Origin: an uncultured Olsenella sp.
GTDB lineage: Bacteria > Actinomycetota > Coriobacteriia > Coriobacteriales > Atopobiaceae
Length of the DNA: 64,000 nucleotides
Assembly (NCBI GenBank): GCA_949291295.1
Contig: CASEVE010000012.1
Location: 23,056 to 87,055 of the forward strand
Reading direction: 5' to 3'
The notes under the pieces were generated by a model that ran no database searches, was not told the origin of the DNA, and was given only the letters and a program-made list of their open reading frames with translations. A program made the translations under genes and the position numbers. How positions within the stretch are numbered: the stretch's first letter is position 1; the number at the start of each line of letters is the position of its first letter. Shown in pieces: positions 46,801-53,700 of this stretch.

Positions 46801-49800
46801 GTCAAGGACGCCGAGGGCAACATCGTCGCCGACTCCACCGACAACGTGACCTTCGAGGTCTCCGGTGCCGGCGAGCTCGCGGGCGTGGACAACGGCGTGC
46901 AGCCGGATCACCAGTCCTACCGCGACGACAACCGTGACGCCCAGGCTGGCCAGCTCGTGGGCATCGTCCGCGCGGGCAAGAGCGCCGGCACCATCACCGT
47001 CAAGGTGAGCGCCGACGGTATGGCCTCCGACACGGTCACCATCCCGGTCACCGCCGTCGAGGGTGGCGAGACCGGCGGCAAGACCGTCACCGGCGTCTTC
47101 TACTCTCGCTACTACTATGTCCAGACGGGCACCACGCTCAGCCTGCCCGAGACCGTCGAGGTCCGCTACTCCGACGGCACGAGCGACACCCAATCCGTGA
47201 CGTGGGACGAGGTCACCTCCGACCAGCTTGCCACCGCCGGGTCCTTCTCGGTTGCCGGCACCGTGGCTGGCTCCAAGATCACGGCGACCGTCACCGTGCT
47301 CGACAGCATTGCCGGTCTGCTCAACTACTCCACTGCCACGCAGGCGGGCAGCAAGCCTACCCTGCCCGACTCCCGTCCGGCGGTTCTCGCCGACGGCACC
47401 ATCCTCAACGCCAACTTCCCCGTGACGTGGGACGAGCCCGAGAAGGGCGCCTACGCCACCGTTGGTGATGTCGTGACCGTTGAGGGCACCGCCAACGTCT
47501 TTGGCGTTGACTTCACCGTGACCGCTACGGTTCGCGTCCAGGAGGAGACGCTCACGCAGCAGGGTAACGTTGCGCCTGCCGCCTTGCGCGTGGTCCAGGA
47601 TGAGGAGACGGCTGACAGGCCTTCGGATACGCTTGAGGCCATCAATGACGGCAGCACCACCATCTCCGATAACACCTCCGGTGGTGCCAACCCAAGCTGC
47701 TGGTCAAACTGGGACTTCTCGCAGAATGGCGGCACTGAGTCCAGCATCACCCTGGATTACGCTACCCAGCAGCGCCTGAACCAAATCAACATCTACTTTG
47801 CCGTTGACAACAACGCCGGTCGTCTTCCGAGCAACGTGAAGATTGAGGCTTCCGAGGACGGCACGAAGTGGACGACCGTTGACGCCGAGCTTGCCAAGGG
47901 TACGACGAGCAACCGCGTGACGCCGTACACCTACACCTTCACGCCCACGATGGGCACCTTCTGGCGCATCACGGTGACCAACTCCACCGAGAGCCTCAGC
48001 AACGGCAAGAACCCCTGCACGATGATCACCGAGATCGAGCTCATCAAGGTCGAGGGCGTCTTCGAGACCTACGACACCGCGGCCCTTGGTGCGCTGACCG
48101 TCAACGGCGTTGAGGTCTCCGCTGACGATCTCGCCGCGGGCAGCTACGACACGCCTGCCATCGTCGCCAACATCGAGAAGGTCGAGGGCGCCGACAACGC
48201 CGCCGTCACCGTGCTCCCCGAGCTTGACGGCAAGGTCCTCATCATCGTGGAGTCCGAGGATCACACCGAGCGCTCCACCTTCACGATCAACCTCAACACC
48301 AAGTCCTCCGGCGCAGCCGACGACGACTCGCTCGACTACCCGGTGAACCAGATGACGGTGTCTGCGGGCAGTGAGCAGCCGGGTGCCTCCGAGGGACCGG
48401 TTGAGCTTGCCTTCGACGGCAACCCCAGCACGCACTATCACTCCAACTGGAACACCATCCCGTCGATCGATGACCTCTGGGTCGAGATGGACCTCGAGGA
48501 GCCCACGGCCATCGATGGCCTCCGCTACCTGCCGCGTCAGTCTGGCGGCAGCAACGGTGCCCTGACCGAGTACGTGGTCCAGTACTGGGACGAGGAGTCC
48601 GATGCCTGGGTTGACGCCGTTCAGAAGACGGCCCAGTACAACGACAAGGGCTGGCAGTACGCCGGCTTTGACTCGCCGATCACCGCTCAGAAGTTCCGCC
48701 TCAAGGCCGTTCACACCTACGCCGACTCCGGCAACGACAAGTTCATGTCCGCCGCCGAGATTCGCCTGCGTATGGCCGCCGAGACCGTGGACATCTCCGG
48801 CGCAACGGTTTCGTATCCTGAGACCCTCAAGGTCGACCGCGTTGATGCTGAGCACCCCGCGACTTTCTCGCCCTCTGACGTGACGGTCCAGATGGGCGAC
48901 ACGGTCCTCACCTACGGTGTTGACTACAAGCTCGAGTACACGAACAACACCGCAGAGGGCGAGGCGTCCTTCGTCGTGGTTGGCCTCGCTGGCGGCACCA
49001 CCAACTACAGCGGCCAGACCGAGCCCAACGTCTTTGCCATCGTGACGAATGACGTCACCATCGCCGGCATCTCCGTTTCCACCAAGCCGACGAAGACCAT
49101 CTACACGGTTGGCGAGTCCCTTGACCCCGCGGGCCTTGAGCTCACGCTTGCCATGAGCGACGGCGCCGAGCAAACCGTGGCCTACTCCGAGGCAAACGCT
49201 TCTGACTTTGCGTTTGACCCGGTGACCTTCGATGCCGCTGGCGCTACCGACGTCACCGTGACCTACGGCGAGCACACCGCCACCTTCACGGTCTCCGTTG
49301 AGCAGCCCGCCGAGCCCGAGATCGACTTCGTGGCCATCAAGAGCTTCCCGACCAAGACCACCTACAAGGTTGGCGAGAGCCTCGACCCGGCCGGCCTGGT
49401 CCTGGAGGTTACCTACACCAACGGTGAGACCGAGGACGTCGCCTACAACGCCACCGACTTCGCCTTCGACATCACTCAGTTCAACGCGGCTGGCGAGAAG
49501 ACCGTTACCGTGACCTACAAGGGTATGCACAACGCCACGTTTACTGTGACCGTTGAGAGTGAGTCTGAGCCCGAGCCCGCGCCCGAGGTCGACAAGAGCG
49601 AGCTCGAGGATAAGGTCGAGCAGGTTGAGTCCGAGGAGCTTGTTGAGACCGAGTTCACCTCCGAGAGCTGGGCTGCCTATCAGAAGGCGCTCGCCGACGC
49701 CAAGGCTGTTCTCGCTGACGAGAACGCTACCGAGGAGCAGGTTGCCGCGGCCCTCGAGGCCCTCAGCGCCGCCCGCGAGAACCTCGTTGCGTCCGAACCC

Positions 49801-50469
49801 GGCACCGACGAGCCCGGAACGGATGAGCCCGGAACGGATGAGCCCGGCACCGATGAGCCTGGCACCGACGAGCCCGGAACGGATGAGCCCGGCACCGACG
49901 AGCCTGGCACCGACGAGCCGGGTACTGATGAGCCCGGCACCGACGAGCCCGGAACGGATGAGCCCGGAACGGATGAGCCCGGAACCGACGAGCCTGGCGA
50001 GGACGTCAAGCCTGGCGGCGACGACGATCAGAAGCCCGGCGAGACCGTCGAGCACACCGTCACGATCGTTCTCGGCAACGGTCAGGACGACCTCGTGATC
50101 AAGGTCGCCGATGGCGAGACGCTCCCGGTGCAGGCTGACCCGAAGCGCGACGGCTTCACCTTCGCCGGCTGGTTCCTCACCTCCGACGCCGAGGGCAACC
50201 TCTCTGATCCGTACGACTTCTCCACGCCCGTTACTGGCGACGTGACCCTCTACGCTGGTTGGCTGCCCGTCCCCGCGGACGATGACGACACCCCGACCAC
50301 GCCGCAGGGCAAGCCTTCCGGTGACACCACCAAGCCTGCTGGCGATACCACGAAGCCGGCTGGTGACGACACGGTTCCCGCGACGGGCGACCCGACCTCC
50401 CTCGTGGCGGTTCTCGCCACGGCGGTTGCCGGCGCCGGCGCCATTGCGGCCTCTCGTAAGCGTCGCTAA
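37729..50469 (+). CDS. 4,246-codon open frame joining two wall-anchored GH2 beta-galactosidase-type units
   Basis: One frame without any stop runs from ATG 37729 (AAGGAGGAG upstream) to TAA 50469. It holds two complete, homologous secreted GH2 proteins. Unit 1 ends in its own sorting tail (LPSAGD, hydrophobic, RRRR) near 43851. The frame then continues through a terminator-like hairpin and a 21-bp repeat array (translated as GVHNA-type repeats) into the signal peptide of unit 2. Every landmark of a normal gene border exists except the stop codon, which I place at TCG 43852-43854 (TAG-to-TCG would suffice). As sequence stands, a fusion protein of over 4,000 residues is encoded. I think two proteins are the ancestral and perhaps still the working state. 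See the separate unit entries. Confidence 0.8.
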   Translation: MAASASRTKPSPRRHIVARRAFGAVLAGALALTASTTALASVLDPTLRSTSTTQMTSTPETVYVNSVSDATERTQSFNENWKFCLGEATGAEAAAFDDSTWENINVPHDYSIDQDYSQTGEGESAYKPGGVGWYRKSFEVSSELAGKQVRIDFDGVYMDATIYINGHELGNHPYGYSPFAFDLTPYINFGGQNVIAVRVNHQIPSSRWYSGSGIGRDVDLVITDPIHVEKNGVVVTTPDLEAEHTSGSAVTTNLETTIANDGETDVAISVTQSVLPAEGGAAIGSTTTEQNVAAGESVTFTAAVEAANPALWDTKNPNLYVARTEIAVDGKVVDTYDTTFGYRWFKYDSNEGFFLNGEYVKIKGVCMHHDQGSLGSVDTRAAIERQVRILKEMGVNSIRTSHNTPSRNLVEVCQEQGILLDEEIFDGWNQAKNGNVNDYGRFFSKAMGESELIGNDPDKTWAQYDLEQSIARDVNSPSVIMWSVGNEMVTGTTGGLAGFTPNFETVQMNLINWVKAADPTRPATLGDNQLLSGSWNYQPDNLANNGGIIGINYALGSRYQTVHQNNPSWILYGSETVSATNSRGVYNTMANNATNVPGQQLTSYDVSCVSWGHLASQAWYDTVRFDYVMGEYVWTGFDYLGEPTPWNGTSAGQTDGITDWPRPKNSYFGIIDTAGLPKDTYYFYQSQWNDELHTLHILPAWNEDVVSKDSSGNVPVVVYTDAAQVELFFTPADGGEAQSLGKKAFSKETSSSGNYTYQIYKGSDANSTAHKNLYLTWNVPYKDGTITAVAYDENGAKIDTSDTSLWKGRQSVTTTGDEAKLEVSVDRSTISADGADLAYVTVSVLDKDGNIVPNATNNVKFEVTGAGELAAVDNGSSPDWQSYRDDNRDAWAGQLIGIVRADKTGGDITVKVSADGLEGASVAIKAEATGEEPAEKSVESLFFSRYYYVKTGTQLSLPQTVTVNYTDGTTNDAAAITWDEVSDELLAQPGVFQVTGEVEGARVTAVITVIDDVAAVLNYSATTPVGEKPDMPESRPGAMADGTIINANFPVTWDVPEDSAFAEEGTVEFTGTASVFGRDVTVTASIRVQNQTIELGGNLAQNNSGSFLRVEQDVPEGLQSDNLNAVVDGSTAFQAKPSGSDSNPSIWTNYTYAQDDANNKTSSVTIVLNTSLGIGQAKVYFVNDAWSATQPDANTTKIEVSGDGSAWTPVSYTETIGEPTTTTVGNSTIKVYPYTYDFDPVNAVFVRLTFTSVDEKQAGSPDNPCIGISEIQLINAVGSYVTNSTAELSALTVNGQEVAESALAAGEFNTPATVIAENGIEAVGADNAAVTVLPAQDGKALIIIESEDHLTRNTFAINLGVESTGPSAEDDSRDYPVSQITPTAGSVEAAGGAIEGPASLAFDGKNNTIYHSAWAGADREDLWIQMELAEATEIDALRYLPRQAGGVNGIVTGYRVEYSNDGQSWEVAAEGTWANDNSWKIAEFDEPVTAKYFRLYGTNTVTDQTAIFMSAAEIRLREAVESVDISDAVVEAPASIDADTLPAVFDVKDVTVKLGDTTLVYGIDYVLEYENNDQPGMATMTVRGIHGGAVNYTGTVTHQFEITGEAVLEGISVTTAPAKVAYEVGNELDPSGLVLTLAWSYGEPTTVAYTAENAADFTFEPATFDEAGTVDVTVTYQGKTAVFTVTVAEAEQPGPGEGVDKTALNAAIAEAEAVDTTGKTDESVAALQAAIEAAKVVAANEEATEQDVADAISALEAAVAGLEDEIVEPEPTEPDYSKLQAAIAAAEALKADDYTAESWAALQAALKSAKAALESADQDEVDAAEQALNAAVAALVEAEEPGDEVVTDDLQAAVDAAGSKDESAYTAESWSAYQQALEAAKAVLADPEATQAEVDSALAALQAAEGALAPSEPGTDEPGTDEPGTDTPGTDEPGTDEPGTDTPGTDEPGTDEPGTDEPGDDQKPGDDQKPGDDQKPGTDEPGDDVTPGSDDDQKPSGDSAKPGTSGSPSELPSAGDPTSLVALLATAAAGVSAVAVSRRRRSPQHHPGGGVPRGAPPPLRLEAAALLAARAPRCVHSPAHCVHDSSPYVISTGPLPASFQTRHPIGGGSGVHNATGGVHNAARTVHNAAPCLSAHSRRPVQHGTEIRYQQRDPMTACRRNQPVGSNAVPLTCELAETQYVAYSSEGVDSIPTRRRGGEMAATGTKTREARRSRKLMFRGAVGVALLGALAFSVPAFAAGDPTLRSTGTTQMESTPEVVYINSVSDPDQRLVNFNENWKFNLGDVSGANAEVFDDSSWENVNLPHDYSIDQEYTAAGEAESGYKLGGIGWYRKSFEVSADLEGKTIRLDFDGVYMDATVWVNGHELGTHPYGYSPFSFDITDYLNYGGENSIAVKVNHQTPSSRWYSGSGIGRDVEIVVTDQVHVEKDGVVVTTPNLASGDATTHLKTTVANDTAEAVDVELVQTILASDGTEVGKATAQVTVEADASKTVEANAAVTNYELWDLSDSPALYTARTEVTVDGEVVDTYDTTFGYRYTSYDANGFLLNGERIKLQGVSMHHDQGSLGSVSTRDAIERQVTILKDMGVNAIRATHNPYAQEFIEVCNENGMLVIEEFFDGWNAPKNGNSYDYSRFFTQTIGETELINASADMTWAQFDLQETMRRDINSPAIVMWSLGNEVTEGTSGVPNFNQHQANLIKWTQALDTTRPVTQGDNNIKSGGTAQNPAGIANADGIVGLNYCSGANYDTVHSQHPDWLLYGSETASAVNSRGVYNVTGSQLLNGDKLLTSYDKSAVSWGATASSAWYEVIKRDFIGGTFVWTGFDYLGEPTPNNGIGAGWANGENSPKNSFFGIVDTAGLPKDSYYFYQSQWNDEVNTLHVLPAWSNDPNFVKKDASGNIEVVVYTDAPGAKLVLEQPDGTEVEVGAPKYFKTVTTDAGFTYQIYKDNANSDKGLYFTWSVPYQEGTLKAVALDADGTEIDTSNTEQWQGRQSVSTFGEATQLDAEVTYNKDGISANGVDLAYITVSVKDAEGNIVADSTDNVTFEVSGAGELAGVDNGVQPDHQSYRDDNRDAQAGQLVGIVRAGKSAGTITVKVSADGMASDTVTIPVTAVEGGETGGKTVTGVFYSRYYYVQTGTTLSLPETVEVRYSDGTSDTQSVTWDEVTSDQLATAGSFSVAGTVAGSKITATVTVLDSIAGLLNYSTATQAGSKPTLPDSRPAVLADGTILNANFPVTWDEPEKGAYATVGDVVTVEGTANVFGVDFTVTATVRVQEETLTQQGNVAPAALRVVQDEETADRPSDTLEAINDGSTTISDNTSGGANPSCWSNWDFSQNGGTESSITLDYATQQRLNQINIYFAVDNNAGRLPSNVKIEASEDGTKWTTVDAELAKGTTSNRVTPYTYTFTPTMGTFWRITVTNSTESLSNGKNPCTMITEIELIKVEGVFETYDTAALGALTVNGVEVSADDLAAGSYDTPAIVANIEKVEGADNAAVTVLPELDGKVLIIVESEDHTERSTFTINLNTKSSGAADDDSLDYPVNQMTVSAGSEQPGASEGPVELAFDGNPSTHYHSNWNTIPSIDDLWVEMDLEEPTAIDGLRYLPRQSGGSNGALTEYVVQYWDEESDAWVDAVQKTAQYNDKGWQYAGFDSPITAQKFRLKAVHTYADSGNDKFMSAAEIRLRMAAETVDISGATVSYPETLKVDRVDAEHPATFSPSDVTVQMGDTVLTYGVDYKLEYTNNTAEGEASFVVVGLAGGTTNYSGQTEPNVFAIVTNDVTIAGISVSTKPTKTIYTVGESLDPAGLELTLAMSDGAEQTVAYSEANASDFAFDPVTFDAAGATDVTVTYGEHTATFTVSVEQPAEPEIDFVAIKSFPTKTTYKVGESLDPAGLVLEVTYTNGETEDVAYNATDFAFDITQFNAAGEKTVTVTYKGMHNATFTVTVESESEPEPAPEVDKSELEDKVEQVESEELVETEFTSESWAAYQKALADAKAVLADENATEEQVAAALEALSAARENLVASEPGTDEPGTDEPGTDEPGTDEPGTDEPGTDEPGTDEPGTDEPGTDEPGTDEPGTDEPGTDEPGTDEPGEDVKPGGDDDQKPGETVEHTVTIVLGNGQDDLVIKVADGETLPVQADPKRDGFTFAGWFLTSDAEGNLSDPYDFSTPVTGDVTLYAGWLPVPADDDDTPTTPQGKPSGDTTKPAGDTTKPAGDDTVPATGDPTSLVAVLATAVAGAGAIAASRKRR
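43460..43665 (+). repeat. EPGTD and PGDDQK coding repeats of GH2 unit 1
   Basis: Fifteen-nt repeats coding for EPGTD/TPGTD alternate, then 18-nt repeats coding for PGDDQK appear. This is the wall-spanning stalk. Such repeats change copy number easily. Confidence 0.8.
43870..43901 (+). terminator. Terminator-like hairpin inside the giant frame
   Basis: GGAGGGGGCG pairs with CGCCCCCTCC. It lies 15 nt after the presumed lost stop codon of GH2 unit 1, matching the hairpins after the other glycosidase genes. The U-run is poor. Confidence 0.65.
43946..44109. repeat. 21-bp-phased GTGTACAC array (array B1)
   Basis: The gene-free part of 43855-44322 holds GTGTACAC boxes at 43949, 43970, 44057, 44078 and, slightly changed, 44099. 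Left boxes are preceded by TT (TTGTGTACAC) and right boxes followed by AA (GTGTACACAAC), so the arms are inverted. Spacing is 21 within arms and 87 across the centre. The centre contains CTCTACCTG and CAAACGCG, shared with array B2. As sequence stands it is translated as part of the giant frame. Confidence 0.88.
44249..44275 (+). promoter_or_regulatory. Possible promoter/operator of GH2 unit 2
   Basis: TAGCTGAAAC (44249-44258), related to the TTGCCTGAAAC motif, is followed by the perfect dyad AGTATG-TTG-CATACT (44261-44275), 48 nt before ATG 44323. It suggests that unit 2 kept its own control region. Confidence 0.45.
44323..50469 (+). CDS. GH2 unit 2: wall-anchored beta-galactosidase-type enzyme with its own start
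   Basis: ATG 44323 has AGAGGAGGAG upstream and a complete signal peptide (basic start, VGVALLGALAFSVPAFA), so separate translation is likely (2,048 residues). GH2 sugar-binding, Ig-like and barrel domains follow as in unit 1, with acid/base Glu 479 in WSLGNEV and nucleophile Glu 562 in LYGSETASA. Then come Ig-like, Big_4-like, an extra beta domain, a CBM32-like domain (about 1,345-1,480), two Big_3-like domains, one FIVAR domain, about 13 EPGTD repeats, an InlB-type repeat (EHTVTIVLGNG to LYAGW) and the tail VPATGD-hydrophobic-RKRR. It shares long segments with unit 1 (tandem duplicates) but differs in stalk and C-terminal modules. Confidence 0.85.
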   Translation: MAATGTKTREARRSRKLMFRGAVGVALLGALAFSVPAFAAGDPTLRSTGTTQMESTPEVVYINSVSDPDQRLVNFNENWKFNLGDVSGANAEVFDDSSWENVNLPHDYSIDQEYTAAGEAESGYKLGGIGWYRKSFEVSADLEGKTIRLDFDGVYMDATVWVNGHELGTHPYGYSPFSFDITDYLNYGGENSIAVKVNHQTPSSRWYSGSGIGRDVEIVVTDQVHVEKDGVVVTTPNLASGDATTHLKTTVANDTAEAVDVELVQTILASDGTEVGKATAQVTVEADASKTVEANAAVTNYELWDLSDSPALYTARTEVTVDGEVVDTYDTTFGYRYTSYDANGFLLNGERIKLQGVSMHHDQGSLGSVSTRDAIERQVTILKDMGVNAIRATHNPYAQEFIEVCNENGMLVIEEFFDGWNAPKNGNSYDYSRFFTQTIGETELINASADMTWAQFDLQETMRRDINSPAIVMWSLGNEVTEGTSGVPNFNQHQANLIKWTQALDTTRPVTQGDNNIKSGGTAQNPAGIANADGIVGLNYCSGANYDTVHSQHPDWLLYGSETASAVNSRGVYNVTGSQLLNGDKLLTSYDKSAVSWGATASSAWYEVIKRDFIGGTFVWTGFDYLGEPTPNNGIGAGWANGENSPKNSFFGIVDTAGLPKDSYYFYQSQWNDEVNTLHVLPAWSNDPNFVKKDASGNIEVVVYTDAPGAKLVLEQPDGTEVEVGAPKYFKTVTTDAGFTYQIYKDNANSDKGLYFTWSVPYQEGTLKAVALDADGTEIDTSNTEQWQGRQSVSTFGEATQLDAEVTYNKDGISANGVDLAYITVSVKDAEGNIVADSTDNVTFEVSGAGELAGVDNGVQPDHQSYRDDNRDAQAGQLVGIVRAGKSAGTITVKVSADGMASDTVTIPVTAVEGGETGGKTVTGVFYSRYYYVQTGTTLSLPETVEVRYSDGTSDTQSVTWDEVTSDQLATAGSFSVAGTVAGSKITATVTVLDSIAGLLNYSTATQAGSKPTLPDSRPAVLADGTILNANFPVTWDEPEKGAYATVGDVVTVEGTANVFGVDFTVTATVRVQEETLTQQGNVAPAALRVVQDEETADRPSDTLEAINDGSTTISDNTSGGANPSCWSNWDFSQNGGTESSITLDYATQQRLNQINIYFAVDNNAGRLPSNVKIEASEDGTKWTTVDAELAKGTTSNRVTPYTYTFTPTMGTFWRITVTNSTESLSNGKNPCTMITEIELIKVEGVFETYDTAALGALTVNGVEVSADDLAAGSYDTPAIVANIEKVEGADNAAVTVLPELDGKVLIIVESEDHTERSTFTINLNTKSSGAADDDSLDYPVNQMTVSAGSEQPGASEGPVELAFDGNPSTHYHSNWNTIPSIDDLWVEMDLEEPTAIDGLRYLPRQSGGSNGALTEYVVQYWDEESDAWVDAVQKTAQYNDKGWQYAGFDSPITAQKFRLKAVHTYADSGNDKFMSAAEIRLRMAAETVDISGATVSYPETLKVDRVDAEHPATFSPSDVTVQMGDTVLTYGVDYKLEYTNNTAEGEASFVVVGLAGGTTNYSGQTEPNVFAIVTNDVTIAGISVSTKPTKTIYTVGESLDPAGLELTLAMSDGAEQTVAYSEANASDFAFDPVTFDAAGATDVTVTYGEHTATFTVSVEQPAEPEIDFVAIKSFPTKTTYKVGESLDPAGLVLEVTYTNGETEDVAYNATDFAFDITQFNAAGEKTVTVTYKGMHNATFTVTVESESEPEPAPEVDKSELEDKVEQVESEELVETEFTSESWAAYQKALADAKAVLADENATEEQVAAALEALSAARENLVASEPGTDEPGTDEPGTDEPGTDEPGTDEPGTDEPGTDEPGTDEPGTDEPGTDEPGTDEPGTDEPGTDEPGEDVKPGGDDDQKPGETVEHTVTIVLGNGQDDLVIKVADGETLPVQADPKRDGFTFAGWFLTSDAEGNLSDPYDFSTPVTGDVTLYAGWLPVPADDDDTPTTPQGKPSGDTTKPAGDTTKPAGDDTVPATGDPTSLVAVLATAVAGAGAIAASRKRR
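49795..50004 (+). repeat. About 13 tandem 15-nt repeats coding for EPGTD
   Basis: Uninterrupted EPGTD codons, with two main synonymous forms (GGCACCGACGAG-type and GGAACGGATGAG-type) interleaved. This pattern suggests past duplication or unequal crossing-over. Confidence 0.85.
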
Positions 50470-50495
50470 GAGGCACAAGGCAACAAAGCCAGAAG

Positions 50496-50525
50496 AAGGG
50501 GCGTCCCATTGGGGCGCCCCTTTTC
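50496..50525 (+). terminator. Intrinsic terminator after GH2 unit 2
   Basis: AAGGGGCG pairs with CGCCCCTT around TCCCATTGGGG, followed by TTTTCC. The rest of the gap to 50717 holds the promoter region of the next gene; CTGAGCGAAACC (50659-50670) resembles the CTGAAAC motif of the other glycosidase genes. Confidence 0.8.
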
Positions 50526-50717
50526 CTGTCTAAAGCCTCTGACACGGGAGAGTTGCAATGCCAAGAAGTACTCAGCCGCTGGTACTCCGCTCAAGGTACC
50601 AACCAATAGGAATGTCGCGCCCACGCGCGCATGGCTACCGCTTGCCGCTTTCACAACCTGAGCGAAACCTGTATGCCCTAACGTAACTCTGTCTATGGTC
50701 ACAATGGAGGGAGTATC

Positions 50718-53700
50718 TTGAAGCGCAAAGTCAGAAGCCTGGTCGCTCTGCTCGCCTGCGCATTTGTCCTGGCACTTGCCGCCGTGACAATGCCGGCATT
50801 CGCAGAGCCAAACACCAGCTATCAGATCTACCCCACGCCGCACGCCATTGAGTACGGCACCACCGAGCAGACGCTTCGCACCACCGCGGACGTTGTCGTG
50901 GAGAAGGACATCGACGAGTACACCGTCGCCCGCCTTGAGGAGACGCTTGACCTCAAGGGCATGACGGCCAACTACGTTAACGAGATTCCCGCGACCTCCG
51001 GCACCACGAGCCTCCTCGTGGGCGTCAAGGGCTCCGGCGGCGTCGTCGACAAGTACGTCGAGCAGCTCGTCTCCGAGGGCAAGCTCTCCTACACCGAGGG
51101 CCTCTTCGAGAAGATCGACGCCTACATGCTCGCCTCCATCCCGGGCGAGGGTGGCGCCGACCAGATCATCGTCCTCGGCAAGGATACCGATGCTGCGTTC
51201 TACGGCCTCACCACGCTCTACCAGATTTTCCAGCAGCTTGAGGGCGCCAAGCTCACCGCCTTTGTCTGCTCCGACTACGCCGACGTTGCCACCCGTGGCT
51301 TCATCGAGGGCTACTACGGCAACCCCTGGAGCAACGAGGACCGCGCCGAGCTCATGACCTGGGGCGGCTACTACAAGCTCAACGGCTACTTCTACGCCCC
51401 CAAGAACGACCCCAAGCACAACTCCAACTGGCGCGAGCTCTACACCGAGGAGGAGCTTGAGACCCTCATCGAGCCGCTTGCCGAGGCTGGCAACGCCTCC
51501 AAGTGCCGCTATCTCTACGCGCTTCACCCCTTCATGTACAACCCCATCACGAGCGCCAACTACAGTGAGACGCTCCCCATCCTCCAGGAGAAGTTCGAGC
51601 AGGTCATCGACCACGGCGTCCGCCAGATTGCCATTCTCGCTGACGATGCCGCCAACCAGGGCAACGCCCTCTACATCCAGCTCCTCGAGGACATGACCGA
51701 CTGGATCCACGAGATGCAGGCCAAGACCGACGCGGACGGCAACCTGCTGTACCCCGGTCTCAAGGACACCATCGTCTTCATCCCGGTCAACTACTACGGC
51801 CAGGGCGAGTCCTGGTACGCCCAGCTGCCCGAGAACATCGAGGTCGGCAACACCGGCGGCCGCATCTGGGGCAAGGTTGAGAACTCCTTCCTCACCAACT
51901 TCAAGAACAACTCCGGCGGCAAGTCCCCGTTCATGTGGATCAACTGGCCGTGCTCCGACAACGACAAGGACGCCCTCCACATGGGCGGCCACAACAACTT
52001 CCTGGGCTCCGACGTCAAGCCCGGCGACGTTACCGGCGTCGTCCTGAACCCCATGCAGCAGGCCGAGCCTTCCAAGCAGGGCCTCTTCATGAACGCCGAC
52101 TTCTCGTGGAACCTCTGGACCTCCACCGAGCACGCCGACCAGACCTGGGAAGACTCCTTCAGCTACATCGATCACAACTCCCCGATCGATAACAAGGGCT
52201 CCAACGCCCTGCGCGAGCTCTCCCGCCACATGCTCCGCATGTACGGCGGTGGCGCCACGTGGATCAACGGCGAGTCCTCCGCCGTCCAGGAGGAGCTCAC
52301 CGCCTTCCGCTCCGCCCTCACCTCCGGCACGGTCACGGTTGACCAGTGCGACGAGATGATCGCCATCTTTGAGGAGATCCAGCAGTACGCCGTGGACTAC
52401 CGCAACAACGCGGGCACGGCCGAGATGCTCGAGCAGATGGATCCCTGGATCAGCACCTGGGACGACCTCACCGCCGCCGCCGTCGCGGAGCTCGAGGCCG
52501 TCAAGGCCGACCTCTCCGGAGACACCTCCACGCTGCTCTCCAAGTACGCCGAGGGCTCCAGCCTCCTCGACGCGGCTGATAACCACAGCCTGTGGTACAT
52601 GGACCACTACGAGTACGCTCGCGTGGGCAAGGCCTACATCTATCCCACGGTCACCGCTCTCAACGACTACGTTGCCGAGCGCGCCCAGCTCGTTTCCAAC
52701 CCGGACGCGATGATCTGGAAGTTCATCACCAACCGTGAGGACACCCCCAACGGCTCCACCGACACCCTCTTCGACGGTGACACCACCACGGGCGTCAGCT
52801 TCCAGACCCCCAACCAGCTCACGGCCGGCACCTACTTTGGCTACGAGCAGAGCAAGCCGTTCGACCTTACCCGCTTCACCGTGACCTACAGCTCTTCAAA
52901 CTCGTCCGACACGCTGCGCACCGGCAACCTCCAGGTGCTGCGTGAGGTGGATGGCGAGAAGGTCTGGCAGGACGTTGAGGGCACTCAGATCACTGACAAC
53001 CGTGACATCGTCCGCGACTTCACGGGCCTTGACGAGAAGGACGTCTATGGCGTCCGCCTCATCGCCACCGAGGCCAACTCCGGCAACTGCTGGCTCACGC
53101 TCCGCGAGATCGAGATCAACAAGGTCGACGGCGGAGAGGTGGAGCCTTCCGGGCCCGTTGCGGGTACGGTGACCATCGACAAGGCTGTCGTTGCTGATGG
53201 CGCACTTACCAGCGTCAACGATAACGACGACGGTACAAAGGTCTCTCTCAAGCGTAGCAATGCAGCTCAGGGCGATCCTGACTACGAACTGCGTGACTAC
53301 ACGCAGGCTGGCGCTACGGTTACGCTGACCTTCGACAAGGTCGAGTCCATTAATTACTTCAGGTACCTCCAGACCGCCCGCAGCGGCAACGAGACCACTT
53401 CTGGCGACGGCCTCAACGTGGGCGTGATGGAATATCAGTCTGAGGACGGAACGTGGACTGAGATCGGCGACATCGATGGCGATGCTGAGCAGACGTTCAC
53501 CCTCGAGACACCGGTAAACGCCAAGGCCATCCGCGTTGTGAACGGCGCTGATACCAAGTCATGGTGGAACGTCTTTGATCTCTCTGCCAAGCTGACGGAG
53601 GGGGAGGCTCCCGCCGAGGCCTCGATCTACACGAGCATCCCGCAGTACCAGACCAACGCCATCGCCAACGCCGCCGACGGCAACGACACGACGCGCTTCT

